Assembly (NCBI GenBank): GCA_030704615.1
Contig: CM060732.1
Location: 50,325,053 to 50,389,052, forward strand
Reading direction: 5' to 3'
Source: Takakia lepidozioides
Taxonomy: Eukaryota > Streptophyta > Takakiopsida > Takakiales > Takakiaceae
DNA length: 64,000 nt
Shown here in pieces: positions 1 through 11,998 of the stretch. The notes beneath the pieces were generated by a model. That model was not told the DNA's origin and did no database searches. It saw only the letters and a list, made by a program, of their open reading frames with translations. Position 1 is the stretch's first letter; each line of letters starts with the position of its first letter. Made by a program: the position numbers and the translations under genes.

Positions 1-3000
1 TGGGGCTCATAGGGGGGGTTGACGAAACAACCCTGGTCAGAAATCTCAAAGCTGCGAATGGAGGATGGTGTCTTTGAGGTGCGAATCCTCCGCAGGCAGA
101 TCGCCTCGAACATCCTCGTCTGGCAAAGATAGCAGGTTAGTGTGGTAAACACAATCTATAGTGGAAGTGTGTACATCGGCTATTCAGAACTCTGACACAA
201 AAAAATCATGAATCGGTGATGATCGGTGTCGATCATAACACATTCTACTAGAGTGGAGCTGCAGAGAAAATTGAAACTCATGATCAAAGCACAAGCAAAA
301 GGGAGACGGCATACCAGCTGACCAGGGAAACCCCCTTTCACAAGGTAGAGGCTGTTCACACAATTCCATGTGCGCAAAACTTCAAACCCTGAAGACTTGA
401 GGTATGATGCCAATGCCCGACGACTATCATTGTCACATGACTGAAAAAGCAGAAGTGTCCCTGCATCAGAGAGGAAGTTGTTGCAGAACCCGAACACCCA
501 ACTCCAGTAGTTGTCCTCGAATTGTTCCAGCCTGGCGTCTTGCCCTTTGGAAGAACTTCTGGCACAGCCTGGCCATCCGGGATGTCGAGAATGACAATGT
601 CGGCCGCATAAGTTTTCTGCACACCGCACACGAAGGTGGGACCTGTGCTCACCTGCAACAGACATGTTTTTTATAAGAACGATGGCAAGATTGTTTTCAA
701 AGAACGAGACTGAAATACTGCCAACGAAACTTTCAGAGAAAAAGGAAAGAAACTGGAATTCTCACCAGATTGAGGAATGAGATTATATTGTCCCAGGTAG
801 GGGATGGCACCCCAGTGTATCCTCTCTTTCGACTCTGCATCATCGAAAGCCAACCCTCATTAACAATTTTCATCTCTCCTGCGGAATCAGAACGGGAAGG
901 GTGTGGCTTGGCATCGAACACGCACTGAAGAGTGCGGGTATATCTTCCAGCAGTAAAGTCCTGCCCACTCTCCATCTCCTTTTCATTCTCCTTCCCCTTG
1001 TCCTTTTCCTTCTCTTTGGACTTGTCTTTGTCCTTTGGCTTTGCTGGTGAGATGGCTATGACATCAACAGCCTTGTCTTTTGGTTTGCGGCCCGCCTTCT
1101 TTCCCTTCTGCGGCGTTCCCTGAGCATCAGGCTCCTTGGCAGCCAACGTTGCTATGTTTCGTTGATACTCTTCGTCAGTCAAAGGCGCCAGCATCTCAGC
1201 GTTATTGTTCAAGTATTTCATATGCTGTTCTTGAAAGGTCGTGTGCTCCGGTGGGCAGTCAAGGTACCAGCCACAGTCTCTGAAGTGAGAAGGACTCCAG
1301 TCCTTCAATATCCCTGCAGTATACATGGTTGGATCGTTTGCAGGGTCCGACCACATGTCAAGATAGTCGGGAATTCCGCTCAGGTGATTTCCTTCCATAA
1401 GCACATATTTCGTGTACCTGAAAAAAGGAGATAAATCCCAACCCACAAAAGCGCTCAGTGAGTAAGATGCAAGTAGAACAGAATGAAAAAAACATAGATT
1501 GAAATGGCTCTGAGAACTGCTCCAAGGACCTTTCAGGACCACACTACTGCTCCAGATATGAATGTCGTCAACGCCATTCAGAACATTCCATTCAATGATA
1601 CTGTAAATACACCCCAATCCAGGTGAATGCAAATTATCGTTTAGGAATGACACAGACATAGAAGTGAATGTCGTCAACGACATTCACTAATGAAGCCAAA
1701 TTATTACTTAAATGAAGCAAAATCACAGGATGGAAATCAAAAAATCGAGTAAGGAACCCACCAGGAAAACTCAATGCACATTCATAACGAACATATCACT
1801 GAGGACCTCACAACATCACTGTATGTGAATGGCGTCAACGCCATTCACAAAAATACCAAAAAGAAACCAATTACTTAGCTCCCAATCCATGTAAATTCAA
1901 TTTGTCGCTGTTGAATAATACAGACACAGCAGTGAATGTCGTCAACGACATTCACTTTGGATTTCTCATAACAGAGCTTATCAAGCCTCCAGATTCCTCG
2001 CAAGAGGCAAAAACAATGCAGAACAACTGAATGTCTGCATTGACATTCAGCAAAATGAAGTGAGGAACCCTCACTGTAACCTCTATGGACATTACAAAAA
2101 TTTACATAACTCTGAGGACCTCTCAACAACTCCGTATGTGAATGTCGTCAACGCCATTCAAGGACATTATCAATTCTAATCAGGGACAATATAATTGCAC
2201 CCTTAGATCCTAACCAGGTGAATTCATATACTCGCTTAAGAATGACTCAGACAAAGAAGTGAATGTCGTCAACGACATTCAATCTGGATCTAAGATTGCA
2301 ATCCATATGAAGCCACATTTTTCCCAAAAAAAACAGTAGAGTTTCAAGTATGACATTGCACCTGTACACAACTCGCATCATGGCCCACTCTCCTCCAACC
2401 TGACTGTCAAAGTCGTTGGACCGTAAAATGTTACCATCTTTGGAGAACTCCCGGAAAAAACAGTATCTCCAGGTGAGACCTCTCCACTTCCTTATGTATG
2501 CCTCCAATGACATTTGGGGAGGGGAAACAATCGAAATGTTCAGGTCCTTCAAAGTCTGATCCAGCACAATGACGGCGCGCTTTTCGAGCTGCAAATAGTA
2601 TATTTGTCAGAATTGCAAAAAGAGATAGTCATCACATACTTGAAGAGAAGAAAACAGCATGTTCGAATACACACCTGACTCCAAAATGTAGCCTTGTGGA
2701 GCCAGTTATCAAACACCAAATCACTGATTCCTTCCACCTTTGTGCCAGGCTGTATGGTGCTCTTTGGGAACTGATTCAAGTCCTTTACTGTTTGATCTGA
2801 GTTCCATATCTCCAGCCACCTTATTTTTGTTTGTGGGTCGACCATCGATATGGCCAGCCGGTGCAATTTCTCCTGCTGCATCTCCGGATGCACATGCTTG
2901 TCATAGTGTGTTTTGATCTGCTGAAGGAACTCAGGACCAAGTCCAGGATCTACTATTCTAAGCTGCTTTCCGAAGGCTGACATCAATTTGGTTCTTCGCA

Positions 3001-4940
3001 TTTCAAACTCCTTCTTTATTGCAGCTTCCACACCCTTTGATGTCCTTAGTTCTTCTGGTGTAGTGCGGTAATATTCGGATTTTCCCTTCTCAGCTGCCTC
3101 TGCCAGTTCTTGCTGCATTCATTCAAGTAGTGATTAGCTCCGAAGGGACTACAAACATGTATTCGAAAAGTAAACAGAGTACAGACTCGGGCTTACCGCA
3201 TACATGTACTCCAGAAACGCCTCTCGTGTCAAAGAATACCAAGTGCCTGCAGCTCTTCCTGTTTCGCACTTCTTGATGATATTGGGTGGTAGTACTGTCC
3301 GAAAATCATCCAGCTTCATCAGACCAATCCTCTGAATTCGGAATAGTGTGTGAACCAAGCTTGTTGTCACATGCGATTTCTCTGTCGATCTGCAAAAACA
3401 TTGGAAACATTGCATTCCTTAACACTGTTTTTGAGATTAATAAGACACTACAGAGGGAATGAAATCTCCTGGATGACTTACTTGTTCACGTCGTGCATAG
3501 CTGTAAGAAGCCTAGCGATGTCGTTTCCAGGATCCAAAACCATTGCCTCCACAGCAACATGCTTGTCTTTGTCTTTCGAATGGTGTTTCTGAATGTATCC
3601 CATCCATGCCAGCAATCGGTGGTTGCCGTCCCAGACGTAGAACATGTGGTTGCAGAATTGCTGGGTGTTCTTTCCCATCATGAGGCCCAGCTCGAACTCC
3701 TCATTGGCATCTTTCCAGCACTCATCCCAGTTATCACTGATCTCTGGAGACACTAATGTGCTTTTCCCATTTATATCCGTCAGTGACACATAAAAAACTT
3801 GTGCACCAAGTCTATATCCATGCACAAAATCACTCTCCAATTTTGTTATGTCATGGGAAAGAGGTGGACGCACAACAGGCATTGATATCATCCGGCACAG
3901 AGGTATGTCCAGACGCCCTCCAGATACGAGCATGTCCCTTATAACCTCCTGAGAGTTTACCTTCTGGAATGACATGAGTTCTTTCACCTTGTCAAGGTAG
4001 TGCACTTCGGATTCATCTGCTTCATCTGTATTCTCTGAGGACTCGTCCCCATCTCCAGATCCTTTCCCCTCTGATCCTGTAGGCTTCGACCTCACAGTTT
4101 TCTGCACGATGCCATTCAGTTCTGACTGAGTGATTTGCAAATAGTGAATGGCGGTAACGACCATCACTCTGTCTCAAAGAAACTCACCATGAATGGTGTG
4201 ACAGAATTCAACACAAATCACAACAGATAACGACCTGCCGGATCGGTGTTGTGTAATGACATACATGTGCAACTGATTGGCGGCAACGACATTCAGTGTA
4301 GTTTAGGGCGGATAGTAAGTGTCGACTCTCTCTTCAAACACATAGGTACATAAATTTCATGAGGAGAATCGAATGGCGTTAACGACGCTCGCAATTCAGT
4401 AGTTCCTGCTAAAGAAGGGAAGAGGAAGGACTCCTTGAAAGGCAATCAGACAGACTGTATGATCTGAACACCAGTGAATGACTGTACCGATAGTCACCAA
4501 CTCATTGTGCTGTAAACCCTTCGCAGAGGAGTAGAAAGCAAATCACCTTTGTGATTGTCGGTAGCGACAATCCCTGTCTGGGACATTCCACTCAATCTCT
4601 ACGCATATCTTCAACAATGAAATGTAAGTTAGATAAAACTTACTGGCACCTTCTTAGGTTTTGAAATTTGATCCCCTTCTGCAGCTTTCCTCTTCCCTCT
4701 CACATCTGCTGGAATTTCTGTCTGCGCTAGGGTTTCTTGACCTTCTCCCGGTTCGGCGTTCCGCGTGCTTCCACCTTCTTCAGTGTCCCTGCGAATCATC
4801 TCTGCCTCCACAGGCTGGCGCACTCTTATCGCCGACTGTGTCACAGCCGCTGCCTCAGTCTCCGTCTGCTCTTGTGAATCAGTCTCCGCGTTCACCTGCT
4901 GCCTTGGCCCTGTGTTCTCCAACAAACGACGCCTCGTCAT
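1..4940 (-). CDS. Spliced gene of unknown function with ParB/sulfiredoxin-like domain (5' complete, runs off window)
   Basis: Six exons join in phase with GT-AG borders: 4940-4644, 4125-3482, 3389-3197, 3112-2675, 2588-2362, 1417-766, giving about 817 codons. A seventh exon starts at 652 or 645. ATG 4940 was chosen because the upstream in-frame start is only GTG. Residues 80-99 are basic and look like a nuclear signal (GKRKA...KPKK). Exon 2 carries VRPPL, then GYRLGAQVFYVSL, then DGNHRLLAW, which resembles the G-x-HR-x-x-A box of the ParB/Srx fold. Exon 6 has an AT-hook-like GRKPKDK and a long Lys/Glu/Asp tract. In exon 7 the reading changes frame near 540-550, from ADIVILDIPDG to SDAGTLLLFQS...SGFEVLRTW, and a possible last exon (119-1) contains FVNPPYEP, like the NPPY motif of amino-methyltransferases. 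The spliced structure is seen directly; the ParB and methyltransferase readings are inference. The frame break could be an assembly error or decay. Confidence 0.7.
1560..2281. repeat. Seven related palindromes in intron 5 of the ParB-like gene
   Basis: The 944-bp intron (2361-1418) contains near-perfect dyads at 1560-1579, 1663-1688, 1824-1849, 1931-1956, 2027-2050, 2140-2159 and 2261-2282. The best have 12-bp arms around a central CA: AGTGAATGTCGT-CA-mirror at 1663 and 1931, and TGTGAATGGCGT-CA-mirror at 1824. Arm differences are compensated on the other side (T/A to G/C, and A/T to T/A). The flanks show that the intron is built from degenerate copies of a 270-330-bp unit, with the pair of palindrome types recurring at 1560/1666, 1827/1934 and 2140/2262. 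Confidence 0.9.
4143..4572. repeat. Five related, more degenerate palindromes in intron 1
   Basis: Intron 1 (4643-4126) holds further members of the same palindrome family at 4143-4168, 4275-4298, 4371-4398, about 4473-4495 and 4553-4572, spaced roughly 75-130 bp. The last has 8-bp arms (GATTGTCG and its complement) around GTAG. The one at 4143 lies just upstream of the intron's 3' splice site. The short introns of the same gene (84-113 bp) contain none. Confidence 0.75.
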
Positions 4941-5793
4941 TTTCTCTCTTGCTCTGCGTCTCTCTCTAAGGGAAGTAAAATAAAGAGACTTTCTTCTCTT
5001 TCGTATTCTAGAAGGAACCCTCTCCAGCTTGACTACCACTCTCCCTCTAAGCGCGAAAAGTAGAAAAAACGCAGTGACTCCCGATTTCTTGCGGGATTGC
5101 CTGCGTTCTTGCGTGTCTCTAGAAGCATCGGATTCCCTCCCGCGTGACCGTTACACATAGTCGTTCCCTTATTAGTGCACATGCCAGCAATTGGTGTACA
5201 GCTGTTCGTATTCAGTTATGGATGTCTGACGTGTGTCGCCCAAAAAAACGGCGTGTTCTTTATTAGAACGGTTTCAATATTTAAAAATAACAGCGAATCC
5301 CAGAAATCTTGGCGCACAGTCTTACACAAATAAATGTAAATGAACGAGAGTTTGATGACAAATTTTGGAATATCATACACGGTCATCCTTGTTAGCCAAC
5401 CCCACATTCGTTTCACATTTGAACTTTCCAGGTGCGCATGATCATTGGTAGTAGTATAAAGATACATTTACTTAATCTGCAATCCCATTCTCAGATCCTG
5501 TGGCATGCTTCCAGGAAGTCGGCTTTGTTATTGGGTTTATTGATGAGGTTCTGGTTAACGGTTTACAGCTGCCGACACTGCACCTAGGGATACTCTGACC
5601 ACTGGGCCCACAAGAAAAGTAATTAAAATGGACGGCTGCATATCTGGAAAGAATAACATAATATGCACAGTCGTTATCTGAGCTTCCTCCGCCATATTCT
5701 CTGCTCATTCTTCAACTGTGTTCTGGAGACAGCAGTAAACCGATTTACACTAGATCTGCGATAGCAAGGTACAAACGTACGCGAGGAAGGAAG
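4941..5793. other. Intergenic region between divergent genes
   Basis: This stretch separates the ATG of the minus-strand ParB-like gene (4940) from the ATG of the plus-strand MULE (5794). It should hold both 5' regions. I see no gene, no clear TATA box and no terminal inverted repeat in it. Confidence 0.5.
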
Positions 5794-8700
5794 ATGGCTT
5801 CCTCTGAAGCGGAGTTCTTCTCTGACGACAAACCAGTGCCGTTCTCCCAGGAAGTCCTTGACAATGGATTTGCAATTGTTCTGGAACATGTCTTGGCTAC
5901 CCGTTTTCAGCTGCAGAATGGCTCCATCTTTTTGGAGAAAGAGGTGTACGATCTTAAAGGGAAGTTGGTGAAATATTCTTTCCAAAACCGTGATGAGACG
6001 GCTCATATCAGCCAGTGGAGAGTGCGTCCTGGTCGATACAGAGTACTTGGAGAGCCTCGGCGAAAGTCCCTTGGGTCATATGTGACGCCCGGGACTGCTG
6101 CTTCGGTCGTTGAAGACAAGAGGGAGGTGGTGGTGAAAAAAGAACAGACGTCCTCCACTCCAATCGTTGAGCTTTCGGATTCTTCCGATGATGACATAAG
6201 TGAAATTCCAAATCCAGTCCTTCCTACTGTGGTTGGAGAAGCTGATGAAGAAGAGATTTGTAGTGTCATTCCAAAATTGCGGGCGATGGGAGGAATGGCT
6301 GGATTCAAAAGTGAGTTGCGGGGAATTGATTGGGAATCTTTGAAGCAGGTGCCTGTGAAGTTCTTGCCGGAGACTTTTGATGGCGATATCCTATTCGAGC
6401 TGCCTCCTCCTCCGCGAGTTGGAGGTGTAACAATCATGATGCATGGAATGGACAAGAAACACGACGGGCACCCGTGGTGCAGAACAAAAACATCCAATAT
6501 TCAGAATGATGACAAGCTTGTTTTCAGGAGGACAGTTTGCAATGGACACCTTAGGTGTGATAATTTGAATTGCAGACACTTTCTTCAGTCTGGGGTTCAT
6601 AATCAAAGCGAATGGGAGGGTCTGGCGGAAAATCCATTTCAGCCTGGGACTGCCCCTCCACCGGCAAACACTTTCGTCTGCAAATTCTGCAAACTTGTGC
6701 CATCCTGTTGGCGCTCTGCGGAGCAAGAATGTACTATGTTGTCCACCGTTTGAATACAATGACAAGAGCTTGTGTGCATTTTGGATTCCATAACCATCCT
6801 GTCTCGAAGGGGGATTACAGGGAGAGTGTTGAGACAGTATCGAGGTTGATCAAACAGGAGTTCGGGAGAAACCCATCCGCAACAACATCTGCAATTGCTC
6901 TTGGCGCAAGCAAGTCCTTCTTGGAAAGCCATATTTTGAGTGAAGGAGATTCTGTGGGGACTAAACTTGACGGTGCAGCATTGGACCTGGTCATGGATCA
7001 TTTCTCCACTTTAAGTTCACCTAACATTCGGCATCAGATCAATGCATTGAGAATGGGCTCTGGGATCAGAGGCTACATAGACAATATTTTGGAATTGAAA
7101 CGAGTGAGCAAGTACGATTACATCCAGGACAATGTATTCCCAGGTCAAGGTGCCATCAAAGTTTTTCTTTTCAAAATGTCGACTGTTGGGGAGGGCAGTG
7201 GGGTTAGCCTCGTGAAGCGGATGCAGAAGACTGGGGACTTGCAGAACTGTTTTCTTATGTTTGATCATGTGAAACGAGTGAAGGATTGGACGACAATGGC
7301 TTGTCATGTCTACGATCCAGTGTACCAACGAGTTATGACAATTGCAGTTTGTGACATGCAATCCGAGGATACGGAATCCCAGAAGCTCATGTGGAATTCC
7401 CTGATACGTGTCATGGGCTGCCATGGGCTGCCATCTCCAAATTTCGCAGGTTTCATGGCGGATAGTGCTCAAGCAAATTTCAATGCTGTTCGTATTGTCT
7501 TCGGATCGGGCGACCCAAAAGTGCCTATGCCAGGAAGAGAGCGTACATGTCTATTCCATTGGACACAATCTCTGGAAAAACATACAAAGTCGGACATCAA
7601 ACCAGAGATGCAGACTCAGCACCGTAAATTGTGCAAAGAGTACAAAGATGCTAGAACAATGAAGGAGGCGGACACTTTGTTCCAGACAATTCGTGCCTGG
7701 TGGTTCTCTTCTGGAGCTGCATCACTTGAGAGTATGAGAGCATTGGAAGATTGGCTGGCGTTTTGGCACTTCCGGTATAGACAGTGGGGAGCAGCCATGA
7801 CAATGGTACGAGGCTTCTATTTCATGCTTTATTCATACATTTGCTTTCCATATTTTTGACTCATTGCTTTCTTTATGTTGTTTCCTGTGCACTGTTCTGA
7901 AGTGTGGTTATCCTCTTTGCAGAACATGTCCATTGAGGAAATGGCGGACATGCCATCTTGCAATTTGGCAGAAACTGTGCACAATGCATGGTTGCAGCAG
8001 TCTGGGAAACGAGGTCGGGATTTGTATGTGGCAACAACAGATGATTTGATACGTGCCTTGCAACAACAAACCCGATACCGTGATTTCTTACGAGGTGGGG
8101 TTGGTGGCAAGGGTCCGGACAAATGGGAGTTGATGTTGCGTGCTGCAAACAGATCTGGGGATCCAATCAAGATAGCACGGGCGGTGAGCATGTATGCCCA
8201 GGGAACGCCACTTGTTTCTAGAGTTCCACATCTTGAAGGGGAGGAGAGATTCGGCTCCTGTAAGAGGAAATTGAACACTCCACCTGGTTCGGATTCAGAT
8301 TCCCACAGGGCAGACCGTGATAACTTCTCGAAGCCTCGTGTTCCCCTGCATGACAGCTCCATGTCCGGAACCTCCATTGTGGAGGAACCTCCATTGTGGA
8401 GGAACCTCCATTGTGGAGGAACCTCCAACACGACGGCAAGCTCCAGCATCAAACAGTGCCACTGAAATGGTGCAGGAGAGAAACAACCCCCTTGATGTGC
8501 TTGAGTCCGCATGCCCCGACCACGTTTGGCACATAGAACGCACAAGTGTAGGGTCTCGTGTGAAATGTACAGCGATCAGGGCAACTAATTTCGAGAAGTG
8601 CACTTCATCTATATCCAGAGGTGGTGCCCGAACTCCTGCTCCGACTTTCACGGGCTTGATGCGTCCATACGGTCAACCAGAAGCCAAGAACCACAAGTTC

Positions 8701-9335
8701 TGGTTCTGCGCAGATGATTGTGCCAGATGTGTGCATGGAACTGTGCGTCCTTCCGTAGTGATGAAGCCATCCTCCAACCGTTTGGCCCGTGAAGGTGGGA
8801 ACACATCTCAGCTTTCAGGAGATTGAAATGCTGGAGGAGGCAGGTTTTTCCCTTGCGAGACAACCCCAACTCCATGCATGTGCTACTACTTCTGCGTCCT
8901 CCCGGGTCCCCCCGGCAAATCCTGACTTGTGGCCAACCAAACGAGATGGAAAGCTCGTTCGGCGTTTCCCTCCAACCGCTGAACACTTTGGCAAAGTGGA
9001 GTCCGCAAGAATGCTCCAAGCTCGTGTTGGAAGCACCACGGAAGTACCCGATCCAGGATATGGTCGGGTATTCACAATCATCACTTCCACATCTGCTGTT
9101 CATGACAGGACCTACGACATCACGGTTTCCAATTTCCCCAATTGCACATGTCCTGATTTTGTGAATATGCTATCAGTTTGGGCAAGAGAGGTAAATTCAT
9201 ACCCTGCAAACATTTGTATTTCATATTTTTGAGGAGGATGGTTTGCGATCCCAAACGTGACAACTTCATTCACCAGGCCACTATGAGTTTCAACGAGGTC
9301 GATACTCTTTTGCAGCGGGATACAACACATGGGTA
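5794..9335 (+). pseudogene. MULE-type transposase with SWIM zinc finger, decayed
   Basis: ATG 5794 opens a 319-codon frame with an acidic Ser-rich middle and a Cys/His cluster (HPWC...CNGHLRCDNLNCRHF, then CKFCKLVPSC). The frame shifts near 6700 into MYYVVHRLNTM...HNHP, followed by a transposase core with MFDHVKRVKDW, FMADSAQANFNAV and CLFHWTQSLEKH. A plausible intron (donor 7806, acceptor 7921) joins the core to NMSIEEMADMP. Further frame breaks occur at a 17-bp minisatellite (8367-8427), near 8795 and near 9180. The C-terminus holds a SWIM motif, CTCPDF ... CKHLYFI, then RRMVCDPKRDNFIHQ and a stop. At least four disruptions make it inactive as read. The family is established by the core and SWIM layout; the superfamily placement is from memory, not from a search. 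Confidence 0.8.
8367..8427 (+). repeat. 17-bp minisatellite inside the MULE frame
   Basis: Three exact copies of GGAACCTCCATTGTGGA (8367, 8384, 8401) are followed by a 10-bp partial copy. The junction CCTCCA-TTG-TGGAGG is itself an inverted repeat. Because 17 is not a multiple of three, copy number changes the downstream reading frame. Confidence 0.95.
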
Positions 9336-9982
9336 GCATGAACTATGTAATGTGGTATGTGGATGACCATGATTTGAAATGTGTAATTCACATCAATTCG
9401 TCGGCTGTGCAATGATATGGCCTCCAACTATACGGAGTGAGCTCTGAGTGACAACTTTTAGGTAGTGCACATTTGTCATTGCACCGTTCGAAGTCTACAT
9501 GTCTTGCTGTCGCTATGCACTACAATCATCTCTTGAAGATGATCCTAACTCTCATTGTTATTTGAGGAGGGAGGAAGGTCTTCCCGTGGCAGCCTTTATG
9601 GCGCACACTTTGTGAGGATATTTTGTCGTCCTCGTAATTGTAAAAGTGAAACAAGCATTTGTATTTGCACAATGTTGGATGCTGCAATTGTAGGCCTCAA
9701 TGCTCGTCTTGATTCTATTTAGGCAAGATTCCCTGCATTAATTCCATGGTCATAGGACCATCCACGGTTATAGGCGGCGCATGTTAATGGTGATGTGGCA
9801 GATGACGGACAGTGCATGTCATCATTTACCGCCACATCAACATGCTGACATGACGCTCACGCCACGTCAGCGTGTGTGCAGGCTCACGCCACGTCAGCTG
9901 GCGTGAGCGTACGCTCGCGCGCTCACGCGCAACGCTCACGCGCAACGCTCACGCGCAACGCTCACGCCATTGCGTCGTTGGA
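9336..9982. other. MULE 3' flank with GC-rich short repeats
   Basis: No gene is visible. From 9775 to 9860 there is an imperfect inverted repeat around GTGATGTGGC and GCCACATCA. From 9921 to 9968 the 13-bp unit GCTCACGCGCAAC repeats three times plus a partial copy, following several CACGCCACGTCAG copies. This may be the terminal region of the MULE, but no matching repeat was found at its left side. Confidence 0.55.
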
Positions 9983-10539
9983 TGACGGTTAGTTAGGAAA
10001 GCGGTTAGAACAGCTTGTAGGTAGAAAAAGCAAAGAGCGGGGACGTGGAGAGGATCACTTCTTGGTGGGGGACTTCTTGCATCAGGGCTAGGAAATAGGG
10101 GGGAGAGCACATCTCTGAGTGGAAAGATGAAGAGCACGGAGTAGGAGAAGTGACGATCTGTTGTTACTTGATGAATGCAAGCTGTAGAATTGTAATGTAG
10201 AGTAGATTAGAGACACCATGACTTCAGCCTGATACTTGAAAGATATTAATCTGATACATACTTCATACTCACACTGAGTAGAGAGACCTGAGTGAAGCTG
10301 TGGAATGAATGGATGGAACTTGATAGATTTCTGAAGCAAACTGATACTTAATTGCAGATAATAAGGTAACTCGCTAACATGAATGTGGGAAAGAGTACAA
10401 ATAGGAAACCATGATACACTAGCTGTAGGTCATGACTGATTGTTCTGAGCGGGCTAAGTGCTTAGAGATTTCCAACTCTTCTATCTTGGAGTTCCCACCT
10501 CGGATAGCGAAGGGATGGGTGAGTAAAAGCCGCTCGACA
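9983..10539 (+). mobile_element. Isolated LTR of a Ty3-like retroelement (copy 1)
   Basis: The 557-bp segment begins TGACGGTTAGTTAGG and ends CGCTCGACA (TG...CA). It is nearly identical to 54498-55056, with small indels, and is inverted at about 56530-57137. No primer binding site follows this copy, unlike the copy at 54498, and no clear 5-bp target duplication flanks it. A solo or truncated LTR is likely. Confidence 0.8.
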
Positions 10540-10639
10540 GGATGCAGATGGGTTGAGTCGCAATCCATGCACGAGCCAGCAGGATGACACTGGAGCTCGG
10601 TGGCATGGTTAGACGGATGAGGAGATGGTGCCTGGATGG

Positions 10640-11997
10640 CATGCATTTGCATTTCTGTGTATCTTGGCAGCGGAAGGCCAGGTTGGACCTGCAACAGTGA
10701 TGATTGTAGATCAAGTGTCTGAGGACGTTGAGGCCAGCAATGAGCAAGGTGGCGCCAAAGATATACATGAGGATTCAGCTGTGTTGGACTACCTCTGCAC
10801 TGGAGACACGACAGCCACTGTGACTGCCAAGGAGAGGGATCGGATCCTACAACGAGCCAAGAGGTTCAAGTGGGAGGGGACACACCTGCTCCGAGTGTGG
10901 GAGGATGATCGAGTGAGGATTGTGCCTCACCCAACACAGCGGGCACGGTTAGTGCGGCATGCCCATGAGGAGTTGGGGCATTTTGGGGTGCGACGCACTC
11001 ATAGTCTACTGCAGGGGCAGTATTGGTGGCGTGGTATGCACACAGAGGGGCAACAATTTGTGGCTAGGTGCATGGTGTGTGACAGGATGCGTGCTTCATT
11101 CAACGCCCCTACTCCACAATTGCACCCTCTTCCGATCATGGGATTGGGCTACAGGTGGAGTCTTGACTTCGCAGGGCCATTGCCACTGACCGCCACAACA
11201 AGTACGTGTTGGTGATGGTGGAGCACTTCTCCAAGTGGATCGAGTTGGTTCCATTGCCTGATAAGGCTAGTGAGGGAGCTGCGTATGCATTCTTGGATTG
11301 TGTACTTAGCCGATTCGGTGCTCCAGCTGAGGTACTCACGGACCAAGGGAGAGAGTTTTTGGGGGAGTTTCAGGCTTTGTGTGACAAGGCCTTGGTAGAC
11401 CACCGCACCACTTCTCGGGATCATCGTGAGGCCGATGGCTTGGTAGAGAGGGTTGTTCAGACAGTAAAGAGGTGTTTGCGCAAGTATGGCTTGCAGAAGG
11501 GACACCTAGGAGATTGGGACCTTCAGTTACCTTGGTTAGCCATGGGCTACAGGTTCAGCAAACAAGCATCACTTGCCTCCTTCTCACCATACTTTCTTCT
11601 CTTTGGCCGAGAGCCGGATTTGCCTACATCCATTCGTAGAGAAGTTGCTACAGTTCTTAACCTTGATGATCTAGACGTGTGGGCACGTGCATGTGATCAG
11701 CGTGCAGAGTTGTTCAAGAAAGTCATGCCCATGGCTTTCGAGAATCTTGCCATTGCACAACATCGTGATACGTTGAGGTATGCTACCATACGTGGTGGGG
11801 GCTATCGTCCTGGGATCCGGAGATGCAACCCTGACGACTATGTTTATCTGCAGCAGACTGCTCCTATGACCTTGGATGTGACTGCAGGATGTGTTATTTT
11901 GAGGGTTCGAGAGGTATTGCCCTCAGGCGTCCTGATCTTGGAGGGTCGGGATGGCATGATTTGGAAATTGCGCGCCATGTCACCTTCCAAATGTTGA
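10640..11997 (+). pseudogene. Ty3/gypsy integrase region
   Basis: The first frame (to about 11200) carries an H2C2 zinc-binding module (HEELGHFGV...CMVCDRMRA) and the start of the integrase core (SLDFAGPLP). A one-base shift near 11185 leads into the second frame, with KYVLVMVEHFSKWIE, then LTDQGREF, then the EADGLVERVVQ segment, so the D, D and E catalytic positions are recognisable. The C-terminal part resembles usual plant Ty3 integrases and stops at 11995-11997. Protease, reverse transcriptase and RNase H are absent upstream, where an unrelated-family LTR abuts. It is a truncated, non-functional copy. Confidence 0.85.
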
Positions 11998-11998
11998 T

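Noticed and set aside
932-1123. Ser/Phe/Leu-rich plus frame
   Set aside because: It is the antisense of the Lys/Glu-rich tract in exon 6 of the ParB-like gene.
1560-2281. CRISPR-like spacing of palindromic repeats (about 100 bp apart)
   Set aside because: Repeats are imperfect, spacers are themselves related, and the array lies in an intron of a eukaryotic gene. No cas genes are present.
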